A stretch of 36,651 nt of DNA from Roseomonas sp. 18066. Lineage in GTDB: Bacteria; Pseudomonadota; Alphaproteobacteria; Acetobacterales; Acetobacteraceae. Positions 6,662-14,023 of the stretch are shown here, piece by piece. The number at the start of each line of letters is the position of its first letter. The first letter of the stretch is position 1. The notes under the pieces were generated by a model. The model made no database searches, had not been told where the DNA came from, and was given only the letters and a program-made list of their open reading frames with translations. Both the position numbers and the translations under genes were made by a program. The stretch spans positions 1-36,651 of the forward strand of contig NZ_CACSJM010000053.1 in NCBI RefSeq assembly GCF_902706185.1, written 5' to 3'.

Positions 6662-8785
6662 ATGAAGCGCGCCCCCCTGATCCTGCAGCAGGAGGCGGCG
6701 GAATGCGGCGCCGCCTGCCTGGCCATGGTGCTGGCGGCGCATCGCTGCTTCGTGCCGCTGGACGAGCTGCGCATCCGCTGCGGCGTCTCCCGCAACGGCT
6801 CGCGCGCCTCGGCGCTGCTGGCGGCGGCGGCGGCGCTCGGCCTCGAGGGGCGCGGGCTGAAGCGCGAGGTGGCGCAGCTCGGCGCCCTGCCGCTGCCCGC
6901 CATCCTGTTCTGGAACTTCAACCATTTCGTCGTGCTGGAGGCGCTGCTGCCCGGCGGCGGCGCCCGGCTGCTGGACCCGGCGCAGGGCCGCGTCACGGTC
7001 GACGCCGACGCGCTGGACCGCGCCTTCACCGGCATCTGCCTGAGCTTCACGCCGGGCCCCGAATTCCGCCGCCGCGGCGCGCCCGCCTCGGCGCGGCGGC
7101 TGCTGCTCGGGCCCACCGCCGGGCTCGGCCGGCAGCTGCCGCTGCTGGCGCTGCTGGCCGGGCTCGCCGCCCTGCCGCTGGCGCTGACCCCGGCGCTGGG
7201 CCAGGTCTTCATCGACGAGGTGCTGCTGCGCGGCCAGGAGCGCTGGCTGGCGCCGCTGCTGCTGGCGCTGGCCGGCATGACGCTGTTCCGCGCCCTGGCC
7301 ACGCTGCTGCAGCGCCGCGCCTTGGTCGCCGCCGAGGCCTGGATGGCCTCGGCCGGCGAGGCGCGCTTCCTGGCCCGCCTGCTCGACCTGCCGCTGGCCT
7401 TCTTCGCCCAGCGCCATACCGGCGAGCTGACCGACCGGCTGGGCGTCTTCCCGCGGCTGGCCGCCCATCTGGCGGGGCCGGGGGCGGAGGCGCTGTCGGC
7501 GGTGCTGCTGGTGCCGATGCTGCTGGCGCTCGCCGTGCTGATCGACCCGCTGGCGGGGGCGGCGATGGCGCTGCTGGCGCTGCTGATGCTGGGCGCCGGG
7601 CTGCTCGCCGCGCGCCGGCTGGTCGAGCCCGCCACCCGGCTGCGCCGCGCCGAGGGGCTGCTGGCCGGCGCCACGCTGGAAGGTTTCTTCCTGGCGGATT
7701 CGCTGCGCGCCGCGGGGCGGGCCGGCGACGGCTTCGCCCGCTGGTCCGGCCACCAGGCGCAGGCGGCGACCGAGCGCGGCAAGCTGGCGCGCGGCCGCGC
7801 CCTGTGGAACCTGGCGCCCGCCACCGCCGGCGGGCTGCTGCTGGTCGCGGTGCTGGCGATCGGCGGCTGGCAGGTGATGGCGGGGCGCGCCAGCTTGGGC
7901 CAGGTGGTGGCGCTGCAGATGCTGGCGGCGACGCTGCTGCGGCCGCTGGGCGAGATTCTTCGCGCGGCGGGGGCGCTCGCCGCGCTGCTGCCGGATGCCG
8001 CCCGCGTCGACGAGGTGTTCCGCCAGGAACGCCCCGTGGAGCCGCCGCTCCCGCCCGGCCCCGCCGCCGGCCGGCTGGAATTCCGCGCCGTCCGCTTCGG
8101 CCATTCCCCGGTCGAGCCGCCGATCCTGGACGACGTCTCCTTCGTGCTGGAGCCGGGGCAGCGCCTGGCCGTGGTCGGCGGCTCGGGCAGCGGCAAGTCG
8201 ACGCTGGGCCGGCTGGCCGCCGGGCTGCACGCCCCCTGGTCGGGCGAGGTGCTGCTGGACGGGGTGCCGGTGCACCGCCTGCCGGCCGCCGCCCGCGCCC
8301 GGCTGCTGGCGCATGTCGACCAGAGCGTGCTGCTCTTCGCCGGCACGGTGCGGGAGAACCTGGCGATGTTCCGCCCGGAGGGCATCGGCGACGCCGAGGC
8401 CCTGGCCGCGCTGCGCGACGCCGCCCTGCTGGAGGAGCTGGAGGCGCGGCCCGGCCTGCTGGAGGCGCCGGTCGCCGAGTTCGGCCGCAATTTCTCCGGC
8501 GGCCAGCGGCAGCGGCTGGAGCTGGCGCGCGCCCTGGCCGGCGACCCGGCGCTGCTGGTGCTGGACGAGGCGACCGCCGCCCTCGACCCGCCGGCCGAGG
8601 CGCGGATCGAGCGCTGCCTGCGCCGCCGCGGCATCGCCACCCTGGCCATCGCGCATCGGCTCTCCACCGTGCGCGACGCCGACGAGATCCTGGTGCTGGA
8701 GAAGGGCCGGGTGGTCGAGCGCGGCCGCCATGCCGCGCTGCTGGCCGCCGGCGGCGCCTATGCTGGCCTGCTGGGGGCGCGATGA
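6662..8785 (+). CDS. NHLM-type peptidase/ABC exporter (C39 peptidase, membrane domain, ATPase)
   Basis: 707-residue inner-membrane exporter that cuts double-glycine leaders and exports the released peptide. Residues 1-130 are a C39 peptidase with an intact catalytic set: Gln9, Cys15 (EAAECGAACLAM), His88 (NFNHFVVLE) and Asp105 (LLDPAQG). Residues 155-440 are the six-helix membrane domain. The C-terminal ATPase has Walker A GGSGSGKST (about 506), signature NFSGGQRQRLELARAL (about 610), Walker B LLVLDEATAALD and the H-loop IAHRLS. The arrangement is that of the peptidase-containing ABC protein of NHLM bacteriocin systems. Its stop overlaps the start of the second ABC gene, and the Nif11-type precursor at 13.4 kb carries a matching Gly-Gly site, so substrate and protease are in one locus. 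Confidence 0.94.
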   Translation: MKRAPLILQQEAAECGAACLAMVLAAHRCFVPLDELRIRCGVSRNGSRASALLAAAAALGLEGRGLKREVAQLGALPLPAILFWNFNHFVVLEALLPGGGARLLDPAQGRVTVDADALDRAFTGICLSFTPGPEFRRRGAPASARRLLLGPTAGLGRQLPLLALLAGLAALPLALTPALGQVFIDEVLLRGQERWLAPLLLALAGMTLFRALATLLQRRALVAAEAWMASAGEARFLARLLDLPLAFFAQRHTGELTDRLGVFPRLAAHLAGPGAEALSAVLLVPMLLALAVLIDPLAGAAMALLALLMLGAGLLAARRLVEPATRLRRAEGLLAGATLEGFFLADSLRAAGRAGDGFARWSGHQAQAATERGKLARGRALWNLAPATAGGLLLVAVLAIGGWQVMAGRASLGQVVALQMLAATLLRPLGEILRAAGALAALLPDAARVDEVFRQERPVEPPLPPGPAAGRLEFRAVRFGHSPVEPPILDDVSFVLEPGQRLAVVGGSGSGKSTLGRLAAGLHAPWSGEVLLDGVPVHRLPAAARARLLAHVDQSVLLFAGTVRENLAMFRPEGIGDAEALAALRDAALLEELEARPGLLEAPVAEFGRNFSGGQRQRLELARALAGDPALLVLDEATAALDPPAEARIERCLRRRGIATLAIAHRLSTVRDADEILVLEKGRVVERGRHAALLAAGGAYAGLLGAR

Positions 8786-11496
8786 CCGTTTTCCCGTTCA
8801 CCCCCGGCGCGGCGCCGCCGGAGCTTTCCCCCGGCCTGCTGCTGTGGCGCGAGGCCGGCGAGGCGGAGCTGCTGCTGGCGCCGCGCGACGCGGCGGGCGC
8901 GCCCGCCGGCCCGGCCTGGCACCTCGCCACGCTGGAGGCGTCGCTGCCGCTGGCGCTGCTGCCGGGCGATGCGTCGCTGGCCCCGGTGCTGCTGCCGGTG
9001 GCGGCGGGATCGGCTGCCCTGCTGACCCTGACGGAAGCCCTGGCCCGGCCGGGCGGGCTGGTGGCGCTGGAGGCCTGGGTCGCCACCCTCTCGGCCGCCG
9101 CCGCCGCGCCCGCCGGCGACACCCCGCGCGCGGTCGACGGCCCGGCGGTGACCCTGGCGCCGGGCGAGCGCATCGCCGCCCCGCGCGGCCGGCTGCTCTG
9201 GCTCGGCACGCCGCAAGGCTGGCAGGCGCTGACCGACCGCGCCCCGCGGCTGTGGCCGGGCGAGGCCGCCACCCTGCCGCTGCGCGACAGCGCGGCGCTG
9301 CAGCAGGCGGGCGCGCTGGCCGCGGCGCTGGCCGGCTGGCAGGACGAGGTCACCGCGGCCCTGGCCGCGGCGCTGGCGGCGAATGGCGCGGCGCGGGAGG
9401 CCGGCTGGCGCGCCGCCATCGACCGCCACGACCGGCTGCGCCGGGCCGGCGCGGCCGCCTTCCGCGCCCCGGCCGCCGCCGCCACGCCGGAGCAGGCGGT
9501 GCTGCAGGGGCTGGCGGCGCTGCCGCCGGCAGAGCGCCTGGCCGAGGCCCGGCAGCGCGCCGAGCGGCTCGGCCTCGGCGCCCGCCCGGTCACGCTGTCG
9601 CAGCAGCCTGGCGAATCGGCCGAGACTCTGCTGCTGCCGGCGGCGACCGCGCTGCGCCGCCAGGCCCCGCCGGCCGCGCCCGAGGCCGAGCGCGCCCTGG
9701 CGCTGACGCCGCCCGCGGCGCCGGGTCTCGCCGCGGCGCTGGCCCGGCCGGGGCGGCTGCTGGCGCGGCTCTGCGCCGGCCCGGCGCGGCCGGAGGCGCG
9801 GGCGGCGCTGGGCTGGGGCCTGGCCGGGGTGGCGCTGGGCGTGCTGCCGCCGGTCGCCATCGACCTGCTGTTCGGCCATGTCTGGCCGGGGATGGACCGC
9901 GCCTCGCACGGGCTGCTGATGCTGGCACTCGCCGCCGCGGCGCTGGGCTCGGCCGGCTTCGAGGCGGCGCGGCAGCTGCGCGACCACCGGCTGCTGGCGC
10001 TCGGCCTCGACCGGCTGGAGGCGGCGGTCTGGCTGGCGCTGACCCGAGTTGCGGGTCCGGTGGGAGACGAGCCCGCCGGCGCCTGCGCCGCGCGGATGGA
10101 GGCGCTGGCCCGCCTGCGGGTGATGCTGGCCGGCCAGCCGGCGCGGCTGCTGCTCGACCTGCTGGCCATGCTGCTGGCGCTCGGCCTGATGGCTTTCTAT
10201 GGCGGGGTGCTGGCGCTGGCGGGGCTGGCCGCGCTGCTGCTGCTGGTGCTGCCCGGGCTGCTACTGGCGCGGCTGGGCCTGGCCGCCCGCCGCGCCGTCG
10301 AGCAGCACCATGCCGAGCAGGCCGGGCTGATGGCCCAGGCAATCTCGGCCATCGTCAAGGTCAAGGCCACCGCCAGCGAGCCCTTCATCCTGGCGCGCTG
10401 GGCCTCGATCGGCGCCCGCCGGCTGGCGGCGCTGCGCCGGGCCGAGGCGGTGGAGACGGCGACGGTGCTGGCCGCCCTGCTGGCCGGCGGCCTGGCCACC
10501 GGCTTGGTCTTCCTGCTGGGCGCGCGCAGCGCCGCGGTGCCGGGCGGCCTGGCGCTGGGCGATTTTCTGGCGTTCCAGGCGGCGCTGGGGCAGGGGGTCG
10601 CGGCCGGGCAGTCGCTGGCGGCGCTGGCCGGCGCCTGGCCGGGGATGGCGGCCGCCGGCCACCAGGCCGCCGGGCTGCTGCCGCCGGAGGGCGATGCCAC
10701 GACGATCCCCGCAGGCACGGCCCCCGCTGGCACGCCGCACCGGCTGCGCGGCGCGCTGGCGGCCAGCCAGGTCAGCTTCCGCTATCCCGGCGGCGGCCCG
10801 CCGGCGCTGGACCGGGTGACGCTGGCGGTGCCGGAGGGCGCGCATGTCGCCCTGGCCGGCGCCTCGGGCTCGGGCAAGTCCACCCTGCTGCGGCTGCTGC
10901 TCGGGCTGGAGCGGCCGCAGGAAGGCGCGGTCTATGTCGACGGGCTGGACCTGGCGCTGCTCGACGCCGCCGCGATCCGCCGCCAGGTCGGCTTCGTCGG
11001 CCAGGAGATGCGCCTGGCTCCCGGCTCGATCCTGGAGAACATCCTGGACGGGCGCGAGGCGGCGCTGGACGCGGCCTGGGAGGCGGCGCGGCTGGCGGGG
11101 CTGGCCAACGAGGTCGACGCCCTGCCGATGGGCATGCACACCCTGGTCGGCGAGGCCGGGCAGAACCTGTCGGGCGGCCAGCGGCAGCGGCTGCTGATCG
11201 CCCGCGCCGTGCTGCAGCGGCCGCGGCTGCTGGTCTTCGACGAGGCCACCAGCGCGCTGGACAACCGCACCCAGGCGGGCGTCCGCCGGCTGCTGGCCGA
11301 GCTGCCGGTGACGCGGCTGGTGGTCGCCCACCGCCTGTCCTCGCTGGTCGATGCCGACGTGGTGCATGTGCTGGAGCGCGGCCGCATCGTCGAGAGCGGC
11401 CCGCCCGCCGCCCTGCTGGCCGCGGGCGGCGCCTTCGCCCGGCTGGCGCGGCGGCAGCAGGGGGAATTGCAAGACCTGGAAGGGGAGACCGGCTGA
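8782..11496 (+). CDS. NHLM-type second ABC exporter (membrane domain and ATPase, long N-terminal extension)
   Basis: 904-residue ABC protein. The first 330 residues are an Ala/Leu-rich extension without a C39 Cys/His/Asp set, which is the hallmark of the second, non-proteolytic ABC component of NHLM systems. Membrane helices occupy about 345-620. The ATPase has Walker A GASGSGKST (about 692), signature NLSGGQRQRLLIARAVL (about 794), Walker B LLVFDEATSALD (about 816) and H-loop VVAHRLS (about 848). It overlaps the preceding exporter gene by four bases and the next gene by one, so it is translated as part of the same operon. It probably pairs with the peptidase exporter as a heterodimer or acts with the HlyD protein; which is not known. 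Confidence 0.93.
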   Translation: MTVFPFTPGAAPPELSPGLLLWREAGEAELLLAPRDAAGAPAGPAWHLATLEASLPLALLPGDASLAPVLLPVAAGSAALLTLTEALARPGGLVALEAWVATLSAAAAAPAGDTPRAVDGPAVTLAPGERIAAPRGRLLWLGTPQGWQALTDRAPRLWPGEAATLPLRDSAALQQAGALAAALAGWQDEVTAALAAALAANGAAREAGWRAAIDRHDRLRRAGAAAFRAPAAAATPEQAVLQGLAALPPAERLAEARQRAERLGLGARPVTLSQQPGESAETLLLPAATALRRQAPPAAPEAERALALTPPAAPGLAAALARPGRLLARLCAGPARPEARAALGWGLAGVALGVLPPVAIDLLFGHVWPGMDRASHGLLMLALAAAALGSAGFEAARQLRDHRLLALGLDRLEAAVWLALTRVAGPVGDEPAGACAARMEALARLRVMLAGQPARLLLDLLAMLLALGLMAFYGGVLALAGLAALLLLVLPGLLLARLGLAARRAVEQHHAEQAGLMAQAISAIVKVKATASEPFILARWASIGARRLAALRRAEAVETATVLAALLAGGLATGLVFLLGARSAAVPGGLALGDFLAFQAALGQGVAAGQSLAALAGAWPGMAAAGHQAAGLLPPEGDATTIPAGTAPAGTPHRLRGALAASQVSFRYPGGGPPALDRVTLAVPEGAHVALAGASGSGKSTLLRLLLGLERPQEGAVYVDGLDLALLDAAAIRRQVGFVGQEMRLAPGSILENILDGREAALDAAWEAARLAGLANEVDALPMGMHTLVGEAGQNLSGGQRQRLLIARAVLQRPRLLVFDEATSALDNRTQAGVRRLLAELPVTRLVVAHRLSSLVDADVVHVLERGRIVESGPPAALLAAGGAFARLARRQQGELQDLEGETG

Positions 11497-12005
11497 TGCG
11501 CGCCATCCTGCTGCTCTTCGGCAGCCTGAACGACCAGGACATGCGCTGGCTGGCCGCGCGCGGCCGGCCGCGCGACCTGCCCGACGGCGCGCCGCTGATC
11601 GCCGCCGGCACCCGGCCGGAGGAGCTGCTGCTGCTGCTGGACGGCCGCGCCGCGGTCAGCGACGCCGCCGGCCGGCAGCTCGCCCTGCGCCGCGAAGGCG
11701 ACCTGCTGGGCGAGATGTCCTTCGTCGAGGCGCGGCCGGCCAGCGCCGCGGTGCGCGCCGCCGGGCCGCTGCGGCTGCTGGCCCTGCCGCAGGCGGTGGT
11801 GGCGGCGCGGCTGGCCGCCGATGACGGCTTCTCCGCCCGCTTCCACCGGGGCCTGGCGGTGCTGCTGGCGACCCGGCTGCGCGAGGCCATGGCCGGCGCG
11901 CCCGCCGAGGAGGAGGAGGTCGACCCGCTGGTGCTGGAGGGGCTGACGCGGGCCGGCGAGCGCTTCGCCCTGCTGCGCGCCCTGGTCGATGAGGCCGCCC
12001 GATGA
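11496..12005 (+). CDS. Small cyclic-nucleotide-binding-domain protein
   Basis: 169-residue protein that is essentially one cyclic-nucleotide-binding beta-roll: GTRPEELLLLLDGRAAVSDA, then LRREGDLLGEMSFVEARPAS with the GE-x-SF...RPA(S)A cassette that holds the phosphate, and an alpha-helical tail. Unlike Crp it has no helix-turn-helix, so it should act as a sensor or effector on proteins and not on DNA. It sits between two exporter genes (TGATG and ATGA overlaps), which suggests that it gates or binds the transporter in response to the nucleotide made by the cyclase at 4.2-5.9 kb. That link is inference; the domain itself is clear. Confidence 0.85.
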   Translation: MRAILLLFGSLNDQDMRWLAARGRPRDLPDGAPLIAAGTRPEELLLLLDGRAAVSDAAGRQLALRREGDLLGEMSFVEARPASAAVRAAGPLRLLALPQAVVAARLAADDGFSARFHRGLAVLLATRLREAMAGAPAEEEEVDPLVLEGLTRAGERFALLRALVDEAAR

Positions 12006-13258
12006 GCCTGCCGCGCTTCATGCTGTTCCGCGCCACGGCGCTCGCGCATGAGGGCGAGCCGGAGGCGACCGACCGCCTGGCGCTGCTGCCGCGGCCGCTC
12101 GATTGGCTGGGGCTCGCCATGCTGGTGCTGCTGGCGGCGGCGGCGCTGGGCTGGGGCTGGTTCGGCCAGGTGGCGCGCAGCGCCGGCGGCAGCGGGCTGC
12201 TGATCGCCGAGGGCGGCCGGCTGGTCGAGGCCCAGGCCGGCGCCGCCGGCGTGGTCGAGGCGGTCGAGGCCCGCCCCGGCGCCGCGGTCGAGGCCGGCGC
12301 CGTGCTGCTGCGCCTGGCCGCCGCCGACCGCGATTCCCGCCTGTCCAGCGCGACCGCCCTGCTGGCCGAGCGCCGCGCCGAGCTCGCCCGGGTGCGCGAG
12401 GGCATCGGCCGCGTCGCCGCCCGCCGCGACGCCACCGAGCGCGAGCAGCGCCGCGCGCTGGAGGCGCGGCTGGCGGCCGGCCAGGCGCAGGTGCAGGCGC
12501 GGCGCCAGCAATCGGCCAATACCCAGGCGCTGCGCGACCGCGGCTATGCCACCGTGCCGCAGCTCAACCTGGCCCGCGCCGAGCTGGCCCAGGCCGAGGG
12601 CGAGGTCGCCGGCGCCCTGACCGCCCTGGCCGAGCTGGAAGCCCGGCTGGCGGAAGAGGCCCGCGGCGAGGAGGAGCGGCTGTCGCGCGCTGTGGAGGCG
12701 GTCAGCGCCGCCGAGCGCGGCCTGGCCGAGACCGCCGCCGAGCGCGGCGCCGGCGCTGTGCTGCGCGCGCCGCAGGCCGGGCGGGTGGTCGAGCTGCGCG
12801 CGGGCCCCGGCCGCGTCGTCGCCGCCGGCGAGGTGCTGGCGCTGATCGAGGCCGGGCAGCCCGGCATCGAGCTGGCCGGCACCATCCCGGCGCGGCTGGC
12901 GCGCGAGCTGCGCCCCGGCATGGCCGCGCGGCTGCTGCCCGCCGGCGCCCGGCGCGAGGAGCATGGCGAGATGCTGGCCGAGGTGGTCGAGGTTTCCGAT
13001 TTCCCGCTGAGCCTCGCGGCGCTGCGCGGCGCCCTGCCGAACGAGGCGCTGGTCGAGGCGGCGCAGAAGGCCGGGCCGGTGCATCTGGTGCGGCTGCGGC
13101 CGCTGCGCGGTGGCGACGGCGGCTATCGCTGGAGCGCGCCGCAGGGTGCGGCGATGCCGGTGGCGAGCGGCGCGGTCGCCGGCTTCACCGTGGTCACCGG
13201 CCAGGCGCGGCCGGTGGCGCTGGTGCTGCCGGCGCTGCGGCGCTGGCTGGAGTTCTGA
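12002..13258 (+). CDS. NHLM-type HlyD-family secretion adaptor
   Basis: 418-residue periplasmic adaptor. It starts with the short cytoplasmic segment typical of NHLM HlyD proteins (LFRATALAHEG), a single membrane helix at about residues 34-54 (WLGLAMLVLLAAAALGWGWF), a lipoyl-like half motif (GVVEAVEARPGAAVEAGAVL), two long coiled-coil arms rich in Glu, Arg and Ala (about 110-255), and the returning half motif (LRAPQAGRVVELRAGPG). The C-terminus is a beta-domain. It should bridge the ABC exporters to the outer membrane. The gene overlaps the preceding gene (ATGA) and is followed by 147 bp and the precursor peptide gene. No TolC-like outer-membrane protein is encoded in the window. Confidence 0.92.
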   Translation: MSLPRFMLFRATALAHEGEPEATDRLALLPRPLDWLGLAMLVLLAAAALGWGWFGQVARSAGGSGLLIAEGGRLVEAQAGAAGVVEAVEARPGAAVEAGAVLLRLAAADRDSRLSSATALLAERRAELARVREGIGRVAARRDATEREQRRALEARLAAGQAQVQARRQQSANTQALRDRGYATVPQLNLARAELAQAEGEVAGALTALAELEARLAEEARGEEERLSRAVEAVSAAERGLAETAAERGAGAVLRAPQAGRVVELRAGPGRVVAAGEVLALIEAGQPGIELAGTIPARLARELRPGMAARLLPAGARREEHGEMLAEVVEVSDFPLSLAALRGALPNEALVEAAQKAGPVHLVRLRPLRGGDGGYRWSAPQGAAMPVASGAVAGFTVVTGQARPVALVLPALRRWLEF

Positions 13259-13283
13259 CCCGCGCTGTCCCGGGGCGTGCCGG

Positions 13284-13303
13284 CCTGTTCCCGGCGGAAC
13301 AGG
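13284..13303 (+). promoter_or_regulatory. Perfect hairpin between adaptor gene and precursor gene
   Basis: cctgttcc, a four-base loop cggc, and ggaacagg form a perfect 8 bp stem 25 bp after the adaptor stop codon. There is no run of T after it, so it is not a classical terminator. It may be an operator, a pausing or RNA-processing signal, or a stabilising stem that lets the precursor message be made in higher amount than the exporter message. The rest of the 147 bp gap shows no convincing promoter. Confidence 0.5.
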
Positions 13304-13405
13304 GGGCGGCCGGGGCAGGGCGGTAGGAAGAGGGCAGGACGCGGCGAACGAGACGACGCGATCCGGACCGAAACGACGGGCATGACCCAGGAAGGATGCA
13401 GGACC

Positions 13406-13723
13406 ATGAACACCGAGATCGACCGCTTCCACGCCGACACCCGCAGCTCCGCCGCTCTGCGGGACGGGCTGCGCGCCGTCTCCGGCCCGGCCGGCTTCGT
13501 CGCCTTCGCCAATGCGCAGGGCTACCGCTTCGACGAGGCGGCGCTGGCCGGCTGGAACCGCGCCCGCACCGAGGGCGACCTGTCGGGCGGCGACCTGGAA
13601 GGCATCGTCGGCGGCCGCGTCGGCGCCGGCCCGGGCCGTGGCGCCAGCACCACCGGCGGCGGCGGCAAGGGCACCGTCATGGACGCCATCTACGAGGCCG
13701 CCTGGCGCACCTTCTGGTACTGA
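13406..13723 (+). CDS. Nif11-type leader peptide / secreted ribosomal peptide precursor
   Basis: 105-residue precursor. Residues 1-70 match the Nif11 leader pattern: an N-terminal helix (IDRFHADTRSSAALRDGLRA), the FVAFANAQGYRFDEAAL motif, and DLSGGDLEGIVGG, ending in the double glycine at 69-70 where the C39 exporter would cut. The predicted 35-residue core starts at Arg71, has a Gly-rich first half (GAGPGRGASTTGGGGKG) and an amphipathic aromatic end (AIYEAAWRTFWY). It has no cysteine and only five Ser/Thr, so lanthionine or thiazole chemistry is not obvious, and no modifying enzyme is encoded nearby. A purine-rich aggaagg lies 11 bases before the ATG. A strong terminator follows. Whether the product is an antimicrobial or a signal cannot be told from sequence. 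Confidence 0.87.
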   Translation: MNTEIDRFHADTRSSAALRDGLRAVSGPAGFVAFANAQGYRFDEAALAGWNRARTEGDLSGGDLEGIVGGRVGAGPGRGASTTGGGGKGTVMDAIYEAAWRTFWY

Positions 13724-13744
13724 GGCCCGCACAGCGCTGCGAGA

Positions 13745-13774
13745 GGGTCCCGGCCGATGGCCGGGGCCCTTTTT
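13745..13774 (+). terminator. Rho-independent terminator of the peptide operon
   Basis: An 11 bp stem (gggtcccggcc with ggccggggccc, one G-T wobble), a three-base loop gat, and five T directly after. It starts 22 bp past the precursor stop codon and is the best-formed terminator in the window. Confidence 0.9.
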
Positions 13775-13859
13775 CGTGCCGGCGCCGCGGAGAAGGACAC
13801 GCGGCCCCGCGATACGCAGCAGGCGGTCCGGCAGCGCCCCTCGGCGCCGGCGCTGGCAC

Positions 13860-13879
13860 GCAGCCTCGATCGAGGCTGC
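13860..13879. repeat. 20 bp perfect palindrome in the gap between peptide locus and hydrolase
   Basis: gcagcctcga followed by tcgaggctgc is a perfect palindrome without spacer. It lies about 145 bp beyond the end of the minus-strand hydrolase gene and 85 bp beyond the terminator. A palindrome without a loop is more typical of a dimeric protein-binding site than of a terminator. The rest of the roughly 300 bp gap (13724-14023) holds only the terminator and no credible gene. Confidence 0.55.
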
Positions 13880-14023
13880 CCATCTGGCGGGCCGCCGCCC
13901 TGCTGTCTGTGGCCCTGCCGGACCAGCCAGGGCGCTTCGGCCAGAGGCCCTCGGCCCCGCCGGGACGACCGCCGCTTTTGCTCCGAACCGGCGGCTGTGG
14001 CGGAAGGGCGGCCAACCATCACG

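Noticed and set aside
6607..8731. Upstream extensions of the cyclase and Crp frames across the exporter gene
   Set aside because: Low-complexity Gln/Arg/Gly-rich sequence without domains; the real starts at 5932 and 6606 give normal family lengths and an ATGA overlap.
10772..13732. Very long minus-strand open frame (986 codons) opposite the exporter genes
   Set aside because: Gly/Ala/Arg-rich shadow typical of very high-GC DNA; the plus strand carries clear ABC, cNMP and HlyD domains with tight overlaps.
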